64,000 nt of DNA from Thalassobius sp047123305 (GCF_047123305.1 NZ_CP138918.1:2046001-2110000); one strand, 5' to 3'. Shown: positions 42,837 through 52,303, numbered from the stretch's first letter. A program made the numbers and translations. Notes: generated from the letters alone by a model not told the origin.

Positions 42837-43565
42837 ATGACCACATTGTTAAAGCTGGATCGCCTAAGCAAAGCCTTTGGGGCTGTCACGGTTGCGGATG
42901 AGCAAAGTTTCGAGGTGAAGGAAAACGAGGCCGTCGGGATCATTGGTCCTAATGGTGCCGGCAAAACCTCTTTGTTCAACCTGATCACGGGGACCTTGCC
43001 CCCAAACTCGGGGTCGATTGAATTCAACCAGCGCAATGTCACCAGTTGGTCGGCGGCGCGAAGGTCTCATGCCGGGATCGCGCGCAGCTTTCAGGTGCCA
43101 CAGCCGTTTTCCGGGCTCACTGTTTACGAAAACGCCATGGTCGCCGCGACGCAGGCGGCGGGGCTCAGCGGGCGACAGGCAGCGCGGCATTGTCTGGAGG
43201 TTCTGGACCAAACCGTGCTGTTGGGCAAAGCCAATACCGAGGCTGGCGGGCTCACGCTGTTGGATCGCAAGCGGTTGGAGCTGACCCGTGCTCTCTGCGC
43301 CAAACCCAAGCTTCTGTTGCTGGATGAGATTGCCGGCGGGCTGACCGAGGATGAGTGTCAATTGCTGGTGCAGACCATCAAAGGCATTCACACGTCGGGG
43401 GTGACGATCATCTGGATCGAACATGTGGTTCACGCCCTGATGGCCGTGGTCGAACGCCTGATCGTCATCGATTTCGGCAAAAAGATCGCCGAGGGCGAAC
43501 CGCAGGCCATCATGGACAGCCCCGCCGTCAAAGAAATCTATCTGGGGATCGAAGCAGATGCCTGA
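42837..43565 (+). CDS. ABC transporter ATP-binding protein, LivG-type
   Basis: 242 residues from ATG 42837. Walker A GPNGAGKTSLFN, Walker B PKLLLLDEIAGGL and the H-loop in IWIEHVVHAL. The signature, normally LSYGQQR, is read here as LTLLDRKRLELTRAL, the usual LivG variant. One of the two ATPases of the LivGFHM-type importer. It overlaps the LivF-type gene by 8 bases. Confidence 0.92.
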   Translation: MTTLLKLDRLSKAFGAVTVADEQSFEVKENEAVGIIGPNGAGKTSLFNLITGTLPPNSGSIEFNQRNVTSWSAARRSHAGIARSFQVPQPFSGLTVYENAMVAATQAAGLSGRQAARHCLEVLDQTVLLGKANTEAGGLTLLDRKRLELTRALCAKPKLLLLDEIAGGLTEDECQLLVQTIKGIHTSGVTIIWIEHVVHALMAVVERLIVIDFGKKIAEGEPQAIMDSPAVKEIYLGIEADA

Positions 43566-44265
43566 ACCCGTCCTGAAAACACGTGGCCTCGAAGCTCATT
43601 ACGGTGACTTTCAGGCGCTCTATGGTCTCGATCTGGAAATCCAGCAGGGCGAGGTTCTGGCAATCATCGGCTCCAATGGGGCGGGTAAAACCACCTTGAT
43701 GCGTTCGCTCACCGGACTGTTACGCAATGCGCCGGGGCAAATCCACTTTGCTGGTCGCGACATCAGCACCTTGCGGGCGGATCAGGTCGCAGCCCTGGGG
43801 CTGGCCATGGTGCCAGAGGGCCGGCGATTGTTCCCATCGCTCTCGGTCAAGGAAAACCTGATGATCGGGGCGCAGGTAGGGCGCAAAGGACCTTGGGATC
43901 TGGCCGCTGTTTACCGGCTGTTTCCGATCCTGGAAGAGCGCAAGCACCAGCCCTCGACCTCCTTGTCGGGGGGGCAACAGCAGATGGTGGCCATTGGCCG
44001 CGCCTTGATGGCCAATCCCGAGTTGATCCTGTTCGACGAAATCAGCCTGGGGCTGGCGCCGATCATCATCAAGGACATCTACAAAGCCCTTCCCGGCATC
44101 ATCGGTGAGGGCATGAGCGCGGTCATCGTGGAACAGGACATTGCCAAGGCGTTGTCTGTCTCCAGCCGCCTCTACTGCCTGCAAGAGGGGCGGATTTCGC
44201 TGGAAGGCGCCTCTGACACTGTTTCGCGTGATGAGATTTCGCGCGCCTATTTCGGGATCAAATAA
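43558..44265 (+). CDS. ABC transporter ATP-binding protein, LivF-type
   Basis: 235 residues. Walker A GSNGAGKTTLMRS, signature LSGGQQQMVAIGRAL, Walker B PELILFDEISLGLAP and switch His replaced by Gln in VIVEQDIAKAL, as usual in LivF. Immediately followed by the LivH-type permease. Confidence 0.93.
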   Translation: MPEPVLKTRGLEAHYGDFQALYGLDLEIQQGEVLAIIGSNGAGKTTLMRSLTGLLRNAPGQIHFAGRDISTLRADQVAALGLAMVPEGRRLFPSLSVKENLMIGAQVGRKGPWDLAAVYRLFPILEERKHQPSTSLSGGQQQMVAIGRALMANPELILFDEISLGLAPIIIKDIYKALPGIIGEGMSAVIVEQDIAKALSVSSRLYCLQEGRISLEGASDTVSRDEISRAYFGIK

Positions 44266-45129
44266 ATGGATTGGGTGAATGCAATTGTGCAGGGCACGCT
44301 GCTGGGAGGGCTTTATGCCCTGTTTGCGGCGGGGCTGTCGTTGATTTTCGGGGTGATGCGGCTGGTCAATATCGCACATGGCGATCTGATTGTGCTGGGG
44401 GCCTATTTGGGGCTGACGGTCACCGCAGCAACGGGGCTGCATCCCTTGCTGGCGCTGCTACTGGTGGTGCCGACGATGGGGGCCATTGGCTATGTGCTGC
44501 AGCGTGGACTGTTGAACCAAACCCTTGGCGATGATCTGCTGCCGCCGCTGCTGGTGACCTTCGACCTGTCGGTGATCCTGCAAAACACCCTGTTAGAGGT
44601 GTATTCCGCCGACCCGCAGAAGATCAGCGCGGGCGCTTTGGAAACGGCAAGTGTGCAACTGGGCGGCCTGTCCCTTGGGGTGCTGCCACTTTTCACCTTT
44701 GGTTTGGCCATCGCGGTTATCTGGGGGCTGCAATGGATGTTTTATCGCACCGCCATGGGGCGGGCGTTCCGCGCGGTGTCTGACAATCAGGACATTGCGC
44801 AGCTGATGGGGCTGAATCGCCGTCACGTCTTTGGTCTGGCCATGGCATTGGCGCTGGCGGTCACGGCGGTTGCGGGGGTCCTCTTGGGCATCCGCACCAG
44901 TTTTGATCCCGCCATCGGCGGAGGGCGGCTGATATTTGGCTTTGAGGCTGTGATCATCGGTGGCCTTGGCAACCTCTGGGGCACGTTGGCTGGCGGCATC
45001 ATTCTGGGCGTGGCGCAAACCATCGGGGCCAAGATCGATCCCGGCTGGCAGACCCTGTCTGGACACCTTGCCTTTCTTCTTATTCTTGCCATCCGCCCCA
45101 ACGGCCTGTTCCCGAGGATTTCCGCATGA
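44266..45129 (+). CDS. Branched-chain amino-acid-type ABC permease, LivH-type
   Basis: 287 residues, about eight membrane helices. LivH patterns GLYALFAAGLSLIFGVMRLVNIAHGD at the start and RLIFGFEAVIIGGLGNLWGT near the end. Begins at the base after the LivF stop and overlaps LivM by four bases. Confidence 0.94.
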   Translation: MDWVNAIVQGTLLGGLYALFAAGLSLIFGVMRLVNIAHGDLIVLGAYLGLTVTAATGLHPLLALLLVVPTMGAIGYVLQRGLLNQTLGDDLLPPLLVTFDLSVILQNTLLEVYSADPQKISAGALETASVQLGGLSLGVLPLFTFGLAIAVIWGLQWMFYRTAMGRAFRAVSDNQDIAQLMGLNRRHVFGLAMALALAVTAVAGVLLGIRTSFDPAIGGGRLIFGFEAVIIGGLGNLWGTLAGGIILGVAQTIGAKIDPGWQTLSGHLAFLLILAIRPNGLFPRISA

Positions 45130-46160
45130 GCCTGCAGGACTATTCCGTCACCCGTTCCTCACCCGCTGCCCGGATTGCGGCGCTCTGCGCCCTTGTTGGT
45201 CTGGCGTTGCTGATCGCTGCCCCATGGTGGGCTGGCCGCGCTGACCTGCGCCTGATGGGCGAGCTGTTTCTCTATCTGTCGTTGGCCTCACTCTGGAACC
45301 TGATGGCGGGCTACGCCGGTTTGGTTTCGGTGGGTCAACAGGCCTTTGTTGGTTTTGGCGGCTACATGCTCTTTGCGCTGACGATGTTTGCCGGGCTGCA
45401 TCCTCTGGCCGCGATTGCGCTGGCAGGTGTTCTGGGGGCGCTGGTTTCCGTGCCGGTGGCGGTTTTGATCTTCCGCCTGCGCGGCGCCTATTTCGCCATC
45501 GGCACTTGGGTCATTGCCGAGGTGTTCAGGCTGGGCTTTGCCCAGGTTTCCGCCCTTGGCGGGGGATCGGGATCCTCGCTGCCGGTCGCCATTGTCAAAT
45601 CTCTGGCCTCAAAACGGGCCATGCGCGAGGCGCTGAGCTACTGGCTGGCACTGGGGGCTGCGGTTCTGGTGATCGCCACGATCTACCTGTTCCTACGCTC
45701 GCGCAAAGGTCTGGCCCTGACCGCGATCCGTGACAATGAACTGGCCGCCGGCAGTCTGGGCATCGACATCTGGCGTACCAAATTCACCGTCTATGTTGTG
45801 ACCTCAGCCATGACGGCGATGATCGGCGCGTTGATTTTCCTGCAGAAACTGCGGATTTCGCCCGATGCGGCCTTCAGCGTGAATGATTGGACTGCCTTTG
45901 TGATCTTCATCGTGGTGATCGGCGGCATTGGCACTATCGAAGGCCCGATCATCGGCACGCTGCTGTTCTTTGCGCTGCGCGAAACGCTGGCCGACCTCGG
46001 CACCACCTATCTGATCGTTCTAGGCGCCGCGGCGATTGTCATGATGCTGAAAGCCCCCAAAGGCGTCTGGGGTCTGATCCGGGCGCGGTTTGATCTGCAG
46101 CTCTTCCCCCTAGGATATCGCGTGGTGAAACGCGCTGAACACAAAGGACAAAACGGCTAA
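45126..46160 (+). CDS. Branched-chain amino-acid-type ABC permease, LivM-type
   Basis: 344 residues, about ten membrane helices. LivM patterns NLMAGYAGLVSVGQQAFVGFG, RLRGAYFAIGTWVIAEVFRL, GLALTAIRDNELAAGSLGID and FIVVIGGIGTIEGPIIGT. Completes the importer; its stop overlaps the BKACE start by one base, so transport and final cleavage are made together. Confidence 0.94.
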   Translation: MSLQDYSVTRSSPAARIAALCALVGLALLIAAPWWAGRADLRLMGELFLYLSLASLWNLMAGYAGLVSVGQQAFVGFGGYMLFALTMFAGLHPLAAIALAGVLGALVSVPVAVLIFRLRGAYFAIGTWVIAEVFRLGFAQVSALGGGSGSSLPVAIVKSLASKRAMREALSYWLALGAAVLVIATIYLFLRSRKGLALTAIRDNELAAGSLGIDIWRTKFTVYVVTSAMTAMIGALIFLQKLRISPDAAFSVNDWTAFVIFIVVIGGIGTIEGPIIGTLLFFALRETLADLGTTYLIVLGAAAIVMMLKAPKGVWGLIRARFDLQLFPLGYRVVKRAEHKGQNG

Positions 46161-47098
46161 TGGCACGTCAAAAGAAAACCATCATCACCTGCGCGGTAAC
46201 CGGGGCCATTCACACCCCAACCATGTCGGATGCGCTGCCCTACAGCTATGATGACATTGCTCAGCAGGCCGTCGATGCGGCCGAGGCCGGTGCGTCGATC
46301 CTGCATCTGCACGCCCGCAATCCTGAAACCGGCGCGCCCTCGGTGGAGCCCAAGGATTTCGCGCCGTTTCTGCCGCGCATCAAGCAGGCCACCGATGCGG
46401 TGGTGAACCTTTCGACCGGGGGCTCGCTGACCCTATCAATTCAGGACCGCATCACGCCCGCCAAAACCTTCAGCCCTGAGATGTGTTCGATGAACATGGG
46501 GGCGATGAATTTCTCCTTCCATCCGCTGGTAAAGCGCTACGGCGACGACGATTGGAAGTTTGATTGGGAAAAGGATTATGTCGCCAATTCGGATCAGAAC
46601 ATCTTCCGCAACACCTTTCGCGACATTCAGGAAGCGGCGGAAACCCTGGCGCCGCATGACATCAAGTTTGAACATGAATGTTATGATGTGGGCCATCTTT
46701 ATAACTTGAAATTCTGCATGGATATTGGGCTGTTCAAAGCGCCGATCTTTATCCAGTTCATCTTTGGCATTCTGGGCGGCATTGGCCCTGAGATTGACAA
46801 TCTTATCTTCATGAAACGCACCGCGGATCGCCTGTTTGGTGATGACTATCGCTGGTCGGTATTGGGGGCCGGGGGATCGCAGATGGCGCTTGGCACCAGT
46901 GCCAGCCAGATGGGCGGCCACCTGCGGGTCGGGCTGGAGGACAGCCTGTTCATTTCGCGCGGAAAACTGGCCGAGAGCAATGCCCAACAGGTGCAGAAAA
47001 TCCGCCGCATCGTCGAAGATCTGGGTTGCGAGGTTGCCACCCCGGATGAGGCCCGCGAGATCTTGGCGCTGAAAGGCGGCGATCGGGTGAATTTCTAG
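46160..47098 (+). CDS. Beta-keto acid cleavage enzyme (BKACE, DUF849)
   Basis: 312 residues. Zn site HLHARNPETGAPS (His49, His51) and the second metal segment EHECYDVGHL; substrate region VNLSTGGSLTLSIQDR and GAGGSQMALGTSASQMGGHLRVGLED. The family condenses a beta-keto acid with acetyl-CoA and releases acetoacetate plus a CoA ester (3-keto-5-aminohexanoate, dehydrocarnitine and others). With the 3-hydroxyacid dehydrogenase and SDR upstream, this gives a plausible last step; the exact beta-keto acid is unknown. Ends with TAG. Confidence 0.92.
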   Translation: MARQKKTIITCAVTGAIHTPTMSDALPYSYDDIAQQAVDAAEAGASILHLHARNPETGAPSVEPKDFAPFLPRIKQATDAVVNLSTGGSLTLSIQDRITPAKTFSPEMCSMNMGAMNFSFHPLVKRYGDDDWKFDWEKDYVANSDQNIFRNTFRDIQEAAETLAPHDIKFEHECYDVGHLYNLKFCMDIGLFKAPIFIQFIFGILGGIGPEIDNLIFMKRTADRLFGDDYRWSVLGAGGSQMALGTSASQMGGHLRVGLEDSLFISRGKLAESNAQQVQKIRRIVEDLGCEVATPDEAREILALKGGDRVNF

Positions 47099-47130
47099 CC
47101 CGTGAAAGGGCTGCCCATTAGGGTGCAAGA

Positions 47131-47156
47131 AAAGGGGGGCAATGCCCCCCTTTGTT
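47131..47156 (+). terminator. Strong rho-independent terminator after BKACE gene
   Basis: AAAGGGGGGC and GCCCCCCTTT form a perfect 10-bp stem with a 3-nt loop, then TTTGTTTGTTT. Symmetric A/T flanks could also stop transcripts of the opposite PstS-like gene. Confidence 0.92.
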
Positions 47157-47186
47157 TGTTTATCAGATTTTCTGAGGCTTATGGCC

Positions 47187-48239
47187 CTATCCACTGGCAC
47201 CAAGGCGTTCTTCGTTGATCACCTTATCGCGGGTTTCCTGTAGTTTTGGATCTGAAACCAATCCAAACAGAGTGAGAAAACCGCCAGGGCCGGACATTTC
47301 ATCAGAAAGAACGGTCAGAACAAATTCCTTGATCCCCGGTGTTTCGGCGATATTGGCTTGTTTCACATACATAAACAGCGGGCGGGACACCGGGTAGACG
47401 CCCGTCGCGATGTTTTCGGCGTTTGCCTCTACACCGTTGATTGTGCCGGCCTGCAGCGCGCTTGCATTGGTGTCAAAGAACCCAAGGCTCACCACGCCAA
47501 TTGCACTTTGCGAACCGCGAATGCGTTCAAGGATCTCCTTGGCGCCGCCCTCTTGTTCCTGCGCAAAACTGCCGGACCGCAGGCTGGTGCAGGATGCGCT
47601 TGCCGCCTTCCGGTCACCACCATTTTCAGTCATGAAGGCTTCGTAAGCGCCGGTGGCTTTGCATCCTTCCAAGAGCATTTTGAGGTCAAAGACTTCACGT
47701 GTGCCATGCTGGGCAGAAGGGATGTAGGCGCTGATTTCCACATCGGGCAGGGTGTTGTTAACCTCGGACCAGCGGGTTGCTACATTGTCGCTCAGCACCC
47801 CGTTGACCATCACGCGCGCGGCAAGGGCGCCATACCAGTCGGCGGGCACAAAAGAGAAGGAAGGATTGTCTACGCCATTGGCAAAGACCAGCCCGTCATA
47901 TCCGATCCGCACCTCAATGATGTCATTGACCCCATTGTCTGCGCAATTGGCGATTTCGGTTGCCTTGATGCTGCGGGAGGCCATCGCGATATCGAGCGTG
48001 CCAGCACCGACCCCTTCACAAAACATCTTAAGTCCTGTGGAAGAACCGCCCGCTGTTACTTCGGGATAGGCAAAGTCATGGCTCTCGACAAAAGCATCCG
48101 CTGACATCGCCGCATAGGGAAACACGGTCGAAGACCCGGCAACAGTCAGCGGATCGTTGGCCAATGCGGCGCCAGCATAAAGAGTGAGAGCAAAAGAAAA
48201 GAGAGGGGTAAGTACGGTCTTCACGTCATAATAGGGCAT
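47187..48239 (-). CDS. PstS-like phosphate-type substrate-binding protein
   Basis: 350 residues from ATG 48239 with AGGGAG 7 nt upstream; the longer frame to 48455 lacks a start signal. Signal peptide to about residue 28 (AALA), then LTVAGSSTVFPYAA and TAGGSSTGLKMFCEGV, the phosphate-loop pattern of PstS/SphX proteins. No pstC, pstA, pstB or phoU is next to it, and I see no clear Pho box upstream. It could be a stand-alone phosphate scavenger or signalling protein. Confidence 0.85.
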   Translation of the reverse strand: MPYYDVKTVLTPLFSFALTLYAGAALANDPLTVAGSSTVFPYAAMSADAFVESHDFAYPEVTAGGSSTGLKMFCEGVGAGTLDIAMASRSIKATEIANCADNGVNDIIEVRIGYDGLVFANGVDNPSFSFVPADWYGALAARVMVNGVLSDNVATRWSEVNNTLPDVEISAYIPSAQHGTREVFDLKMLLEGCKATGAYEAFMTENGGDRKAASASCTSLRSGSFAQEQEGGAKEILERIRGSQSAIGVVSLGFFDTNASALQAGTINGVEANAENIATGVYPVSRPLFMYVKQANIAETPGIKEFVLTVLSDEMSGPGGFLTLFGLVSDPKLQETRDKVINEERLGASG

Positions 48240-48672
48240 TCGGGAACTCCCTGTTGGTATGCAGTTGAGAAACGTATTTTGGTTTTTTTTTGTGGTCGCT
48301 GCGCGGTGCGGCGTGGAAAATTTCGCCGCGGCGCCTTTAAACGTTAGCGCAAACCGCCTGTGAGGCCAGACTGAATTTTGGCTTGCATGCATCTGCGATC
48401 GTGGGGGTGATTTTGGCGGGTGGACTAGGTGATTGAACTGGCACCCAAATATCAACTTTTGCCGAGAAATAGGGCAGCAGGTGTGGTCACTCAGAAATGT
48501 TCAGAAATGGAAGGAAATAGACCTTGGGAAGGTAATACCGTTGCCATAAAGGGGCGGTTTCACCTCTGATTCTGCTCAGAAGCGGCTGAGTTGGTGCTTT
48601 CGGCGGATTAAGAGGCGGGCGCAATAAGTGCCTGCGCCCACAGGTTTGCGGGCGCAGCGCTGACGGTTTGGC
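48240..48672. other. Gene-free stretch between PstS-like and CBS genes
   Basis: No ORF with family support. A direct repeat TCAGAAATG occurs twice around 48490-48510. A stem of CTGCGCCC (48632-48639) with GGGCGCAG (48650-48657) lies downstream of the CBS gene and may be its transcript end, although no T-run follows on that strand. Confidence 0.5.
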
Positions 48673-49116
48673 TTAGCCGACGATCAGTTGCTTCAGCTGC
48701 AACGCTTCATGTTCGACCTCGGTCAGGCGGTGGTTGATGACGTCGCCAATAGTGACCATGCCCAACAGTTCGCCCTCGGAGGCGACGGGCAAGTGGCGGA
48801 ACCGACCGGCGGTCATCCGTTTCAGGGCGGCAACCAGCGGCTCATCCGGCGTCGCCGTCTCAACCTTTTCGGTCATTACATCCTTGACCAGTTGCGGCAA
48901 CGTCTGGCCGGGGGTGTCTGCCAGTTTGCGCACGATGTCACGTTCCGACAGGATCCCGCAGAGCTGCCCGGCGTCATTGCTGACCATCAGTGCACCAATG
49001 CCTCTGTCGCGCAGAATCTCAACCGCGTTATGCAGGGTGGCGTCTGGCGTGATGGTGAAAACCTCGGATCCCTTGCCGCGCAGAACATCCCCAACCGTGG
49101 CGTTTTCGGACTGCAT
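48673..49116 (-). CDS. CBS-domain pair protein
   Basis: 147 residues from ATG 49116 with GAGGAG upstream; the longer frame to 49224 is unlikely. Two CBS repeats: VFTITPDATLHNAVEILRDRG to SERDIVRKLA, and KVETATPDEPLVAALKRM to GMVTIGDVINHRL. Such stand-alone pairs bind adenine nucleotides or NAD and sense energy state. No partner gene adjacent. Confidence 0.9.
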   Translation of the reverse strand: MQSENATVGDVLRGKGSEVFTITPDATLHNAVEILRDRGIGALMVSNDAGQLCGILSERDIVRKLADTPGQTLPQLVKDVMTEKVETATPDEPLVAALKRMTAGRFRHLPVASEGELLGMVTIGDVINHRLTEVEHEALQLKQLIVG

Positions 49117-49272
49117 ATTGGTCTCCTCGCTTTGGCTGTGGGTACGGGCCTTGGCTTGATCTTTTCGCATCGGTGCCTGATATGACGTTGGCATGGCTGC
49201 ACGCTCCTCCCAAAAGAAATTCAATGGTTATAAGAAGAGCATAGCGCAGATTCGGAAACGGTGGAGTGAAAA

Positions 49273-49455
49273 TTGCCAGAGATTGTTTTAACCCCGGCGA
49301 TCGCAACCGTGATCTTCGTTCTGGCCTGCCTTGCGGGGGTGCAATACCGCCGTGTCTGGAAGGCCGAAGGCCCCCGTGTGCAGCTATGGATTTACGGATT
49401 GCTAGCGGCTGCCGGGCTGCTGACCCTGGGCTTCCTGCCTTTGGACGTCGGATAA
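49273..49455 (+). CDS. Small two-helix membrane protein
   Basis: 60 residues from TTG 49273 (GTGGAG just upstream). Two hydrophobic helices (IVLTPAIATVIFVLACLAGV and LWIYGLLAAAGLLTLGFLP) flank a basic loop YRRVWKAEG. I do not recognise a family, but the clear membrane topology, ribosome site and lack of any overlapping gene support a real gene. Convergent with nqrM. Confidence 0.55.
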   Translation: MPEIVLTPAIATVIFVLACLAGVQYRRVWKAEGPRVQLWIYGLLAAAGLLTLGFLPLDVG

Positions 49456-49503
49456 AACCGGAAGGGTAGGCGAAGGCTTTGCCCCAAAATGAAAGAAAGC
49501 GCC

Positions 49504-49737
49504 TCAGGCGCTTTCCATCTGTTCCATCATTTTCTTGGCCCGCGGACATTGCAGCCGCTCTTTCAGCGGGCTGTCAGGATCAATGTCCTTTTTGCAAACA
49601 AGACATTGATCCGCGTCGCTGATCGCATTGAGACCGCCGCAACTGCCCTTGATGGTTTTGTTCATCAGGATCACGCCAAGTGCCATGCCCAGCATGATGA
49701 CAAGAAGAAAACCGAAGGTGAACAGAAACGTGGCCAT
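49504..49737 (-). CDS. nqrM: Na+-NQR maturation protein NqrM
   Basis: 77 residues with one N-terminal membrane helix and a cytoplasmic Cys-rich part: GSCGGL, CLVCKKD and LQCPRAKK, the four-Cys pattern of NqrM (DUF539), needed to insert iron into the NqrD/NqrE centre. It lies just downstream of apbE and next to the divergent nqr operon, the standard context. Confidence 0.92.
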   Translation of the reverse strand: MATFLFTFGFLLVIMLGMALGVILMNKTIKGSCGGLNAISDADQCLVCKKDIDPDSPLKERLQCPRAKKMMEQMESA

Positions 49738-49755
49738 CTGCGACGTCCTTTGTGA

Positions 49756-50784
49756 TTAGGCGGTAAGGGCTGCGAAACGGGGACTGGCCACCGATTTGAA
49801 CTGCAGGCCGGTGGCGGCTGCGTCACGTTCGATGAACAGCACGGCAACATTGTGTTTGGCGGCAACTTCCAGACCACGCTCGCGGCCCAGGGTCAGCATC
49901 GCGGTGGCCCAGGCGTCTGCCAGCATGGCGTTGTCCGCCAGCACGGTGGCCGAAGCGGTGGTGTGTGTGATCGGACGGCCGGTCACAGGATCGATCACAT
50001 GCGAGAAACGCTGCCCGTCCTGTTCGAAGTAGTTGCGGTAGTCGCCGGACGAGGCCAGGCCAAGACCCGAAACGCCCACAACATCCATCACGCCGCCGGA
50101 CAGAGCCGCGGGTTTCTCGATGCCGATCTGCCAGGGCTGACCGTCAGGGTTCTTACCCGAAGCGTAAAGGTCACCGCCGATTTCGACCATATAGTCGGTG
50201 ATGCCCAGCTTCTCCAACGCCTGACCCACTTTATCGGCACCGAACCCTTTGCCGATCGCGGCCAGGTAAACATTTGCCTCACCTTGGGTCTTTTGCAGAG
50301 CACCAGCACCGACGTTCAGCGTGTTGCCGTGACCTGCGCGGGCGGCGGCATTGGCGATTTCTGCCTCAGACGGCATCGACTTGGTGCCTTTGGCGCCGAA
50401 GCCCCAAAGTTCGATCAGCGGGCCCATGGTGGTGTCGAAACGACCTTCAGAGGCCAGGTGCACCTCTTCGGCGGCCTGCATCACATGTGCGAGATCGGAC
50501 GAGACTGCGACAGATTCGGTCGAGGTCTGCGCGTTGAAACGCGAGATTTCCGAGCCAGCGTCCCAGTTCGACATCTGCCGATTCACCAGTGCAAGCGCCT
50601 CTTCGATTCGGGCTTTGGCCAGTTTCTCATCCACCGAGTTCGACGGATCCACAGCAACAACATTGTAGTTGGTGCCCATGGTAAAACCTGCGATTTCAAG
50701 CACTTTCGAGCTGAATTTGCAGGCGGCCAGTGCCAGCGGCATCAGCATGAAGGAACGGCGGGAGAAGGTGATCGGGTTAGACAA
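49756..50784 (-). CDS. apbE: FAD:protein FMN transferase (ApbE)
   Basis: About 342 residues. TTG 50784 follows AAAGGGG by 8 nt and gives a start SNPITFSRRSFMLMPLALAAC, a lipoprotein signal with a twin-Arg; starts at 50850 or 50865 are possible but lack ribosome sites. ApbE features: TMGTNYNVV, FDTTMGPLIELWGFG, IGKGFGADKV, MVEIGGDLYASG and HVIDPVTGRPI. It attaches FMN to Thr of NqrB and NqrC in the periplasm. Divergent from nqrA. Confidence 0.93.
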   Translation of the reverse strand: MSNPITFSRRSFMLMPLALAACKFSSKVLEIAGFTMGTNYNVVAVDPSNSVDEKLAKARIEEALALVNRQMSNWDAGSEISRFNAQTSTESVAVSSDLAHVMQAAEEVHLASEGRFDTTMGPLIELWGFGAKGTKSMPSEAEIANAAARAGHGNTLNVGAGALQKTQGEANVYLAAIGKGFGADKVGQALEKLGITDYMVEIGGDLYASGKNPDGQPWQIGIEKPAALSGGVMDVVGVSGLGLASSGDYRNYFEQDGQRFSHVIDPVTGRPITHTTASATVLADNAMLADAWATAMLTLGRERGLEVAAKHNVAVLFIERDAAATGLQFKSVASPRFAALTA

Positions 50785-50959
50785 GGTTCGCACCCCTTTA
50801 TCGCGGTCGATTGGGCATAGATTATGGTTTGGAGGGCTTTTCGGCGACATTTCGGGCCAATTCAAGCCAAAAACGGATGCAATGAATCAGAAATTTCTAC
50901 TTTCGTCTTACTCCGAGTTGTCGCATAAGCCCCTCAAAACTCCGCCAGAGGTCCATCAC

Positions 50960-52303
50960 GTGAAGCGCTTTCCGCTAAAGAAAGGCCTAAATGTGCCCAT
51001 TCAAGGCGCACCAAGGCCAGAGATTGAAGCCGCCCCCCAGGTTGGGACGGTTGCTATACTGGGTGACGATTATATCGGCCTGAAACCGCGAATCCTTGTT
51101 GCCGAAGGCGACACGGTGGCTGCGGGCACCCCTGTCATGATCAACAAAGATCTGCCCGAAGCGCAGATCGTCTCGCCGGTCGCAGGCCGGGTGAAGGCGG
51201 TCAACCGCGGTGCGCGGCGCAAGTTGGTCAGCATCGAAATTGAGGTTCAGGATGGCGCTGCGGAAGCGGTCGACTTCTCCTCGGTTGGGGATGTTGCCAC
51301 GGTTGAAGGGCTGACAGAACGTCTGTGTGCTGCAGGTCTTTGGACCTCGTTCCGCACCCGTCCCTACTCAAAGGTGCCTGCGCTCGGCTCCAAGCCGAAA
51401 GCGATCTTCGTAAACGCAATGGACACCGAGCCACTGGCCGCTGATCCCGCAGTGATCATCGCCGAAGAGGCCGAAGCTTTCGCCAAAGGTCTTGGCGCCA
51501 TCGCCATGCTGACCGACGGTGCAACCTATCTGTGCCACGCTGACGGCGCGAGTGTTGCTGGCGGTGATCTGGCCGGTGTCGAAGCCGCCGCTTTCTCGGG
51601 TCCGCACCCCGCAGGTCTGGCCGGCACACACATCCACTTCCTCGCACCGCCGAAAGCGGATGAGACGGTTTGGACCATCAACTATCAGGATGTTATCGTC
51701 ATTGGCCGTCTGTTGCTGACTGGTAAATATGACGCCTCCTGCGTGATTTCGCTGGCCGGCCCGGTCTGCAAGGATCCCCGTCTGGTCCGCACAATTGCCG
51801 GTGCGTCGATGACTGATCTGGCAGCAGGCGACCTGCCGCAGGATCTGCCGGTGCGTCTGATCTCTGGCTCGGTCCTCAGCGGCCGCGCGGGTGAAGGCGA
51901 AAGCGCCTATCTGGGCCGCTACGCCCGTCAGATCACCCTGATCGAAGAAGACCGCAAACAAATCCCGATGGGCTGGATCCGTCCGATGTTTGCAAAATAC
52001 GCGTTCCAGCCGGTTCTGGGGTCGATGCTGTCGAAGCGGAAGTTCCCGCTGACCTCGAACTTGAACGGTGGTCGCCGTGCGATGGTGCCGCTGGGCACCT
52101 TCGAAGAGCTGATGCCGCAGGACTTCCTACCGACACAGCTGCTGCGGGCGCTGCTGGTGATGGACACCGATCAGGCTCAGGCGCTGGGTGCGCTTGAACT
52201 GGACGAAGAAGATTTGGGCCTGGTGGGCTTTGCCTGCCCGGCGAAATACGAATACGGCATCGCCCTGCGCGATAGCCTGACGAAGATCGAGAAGGAGGGG
52301 TAA
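50960..52303 (+). CDS. nqrA: Na+-translocating NADH:quinone reductase subunit A
   Basis: 447 residues from GTG 50960 (AGAGG 9 nt upstream), giving the family start VKRFPLKKGLNVPIQG; longer in-frame starts would cross the promoter. GLKPRILVAEGDTV and GARRKLVSIEIEV are typical. NqrA is the cytoplasmic quinone-site subunit. First gene of a complete nqrABCDEF operon. Confidence 0.96.
   Translation: MKRFPLKKGLNVPIQGAPRPEIEAAPQVGTVAILGDDYIGLKPRILVAEGDTVAAGTPVMINKDLPEAQIVSPVAGRVKAVNRGARRKLVSIEIEVQDGAAEAVDFSSVGDVATVEGLTERLCAAGLWTSFRTRPYSKVPALGSKPKAIFVNAMDTEPLAADPAVIIAEEAEAFAKGLGAIAMLTDGATYLCHADGASVAGGDLAGVEAAAFSGPHPAGLAGTHIHFLAPPKADETVWTINYQDVIVIGRLLLTGKYDASCVISLAGPVCKDPRLVRTIAGASMTDLAAGDLPQDLPVRLISGSVLSGRAGEGESAYLGRYARQITLIEEDRKQIPMGWIRPMFAKYAFQPVLGSMLSKRKFPLTSNLNGGRRAMVPLGTFEELMPQDFLPTQLLRALLVMDTDQAQALGALELDEEDLGLVGFACPAKYEYGIALRDSLTKIEKEG

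Noticed and set aside
49266..49469. The alternative 67-codon frame at the small membrane-protein locus
   Set aside because: It is Pro/Arg-rich and lacks the hydrophobic helices seen in the TTG-start frame at 49273-49455.
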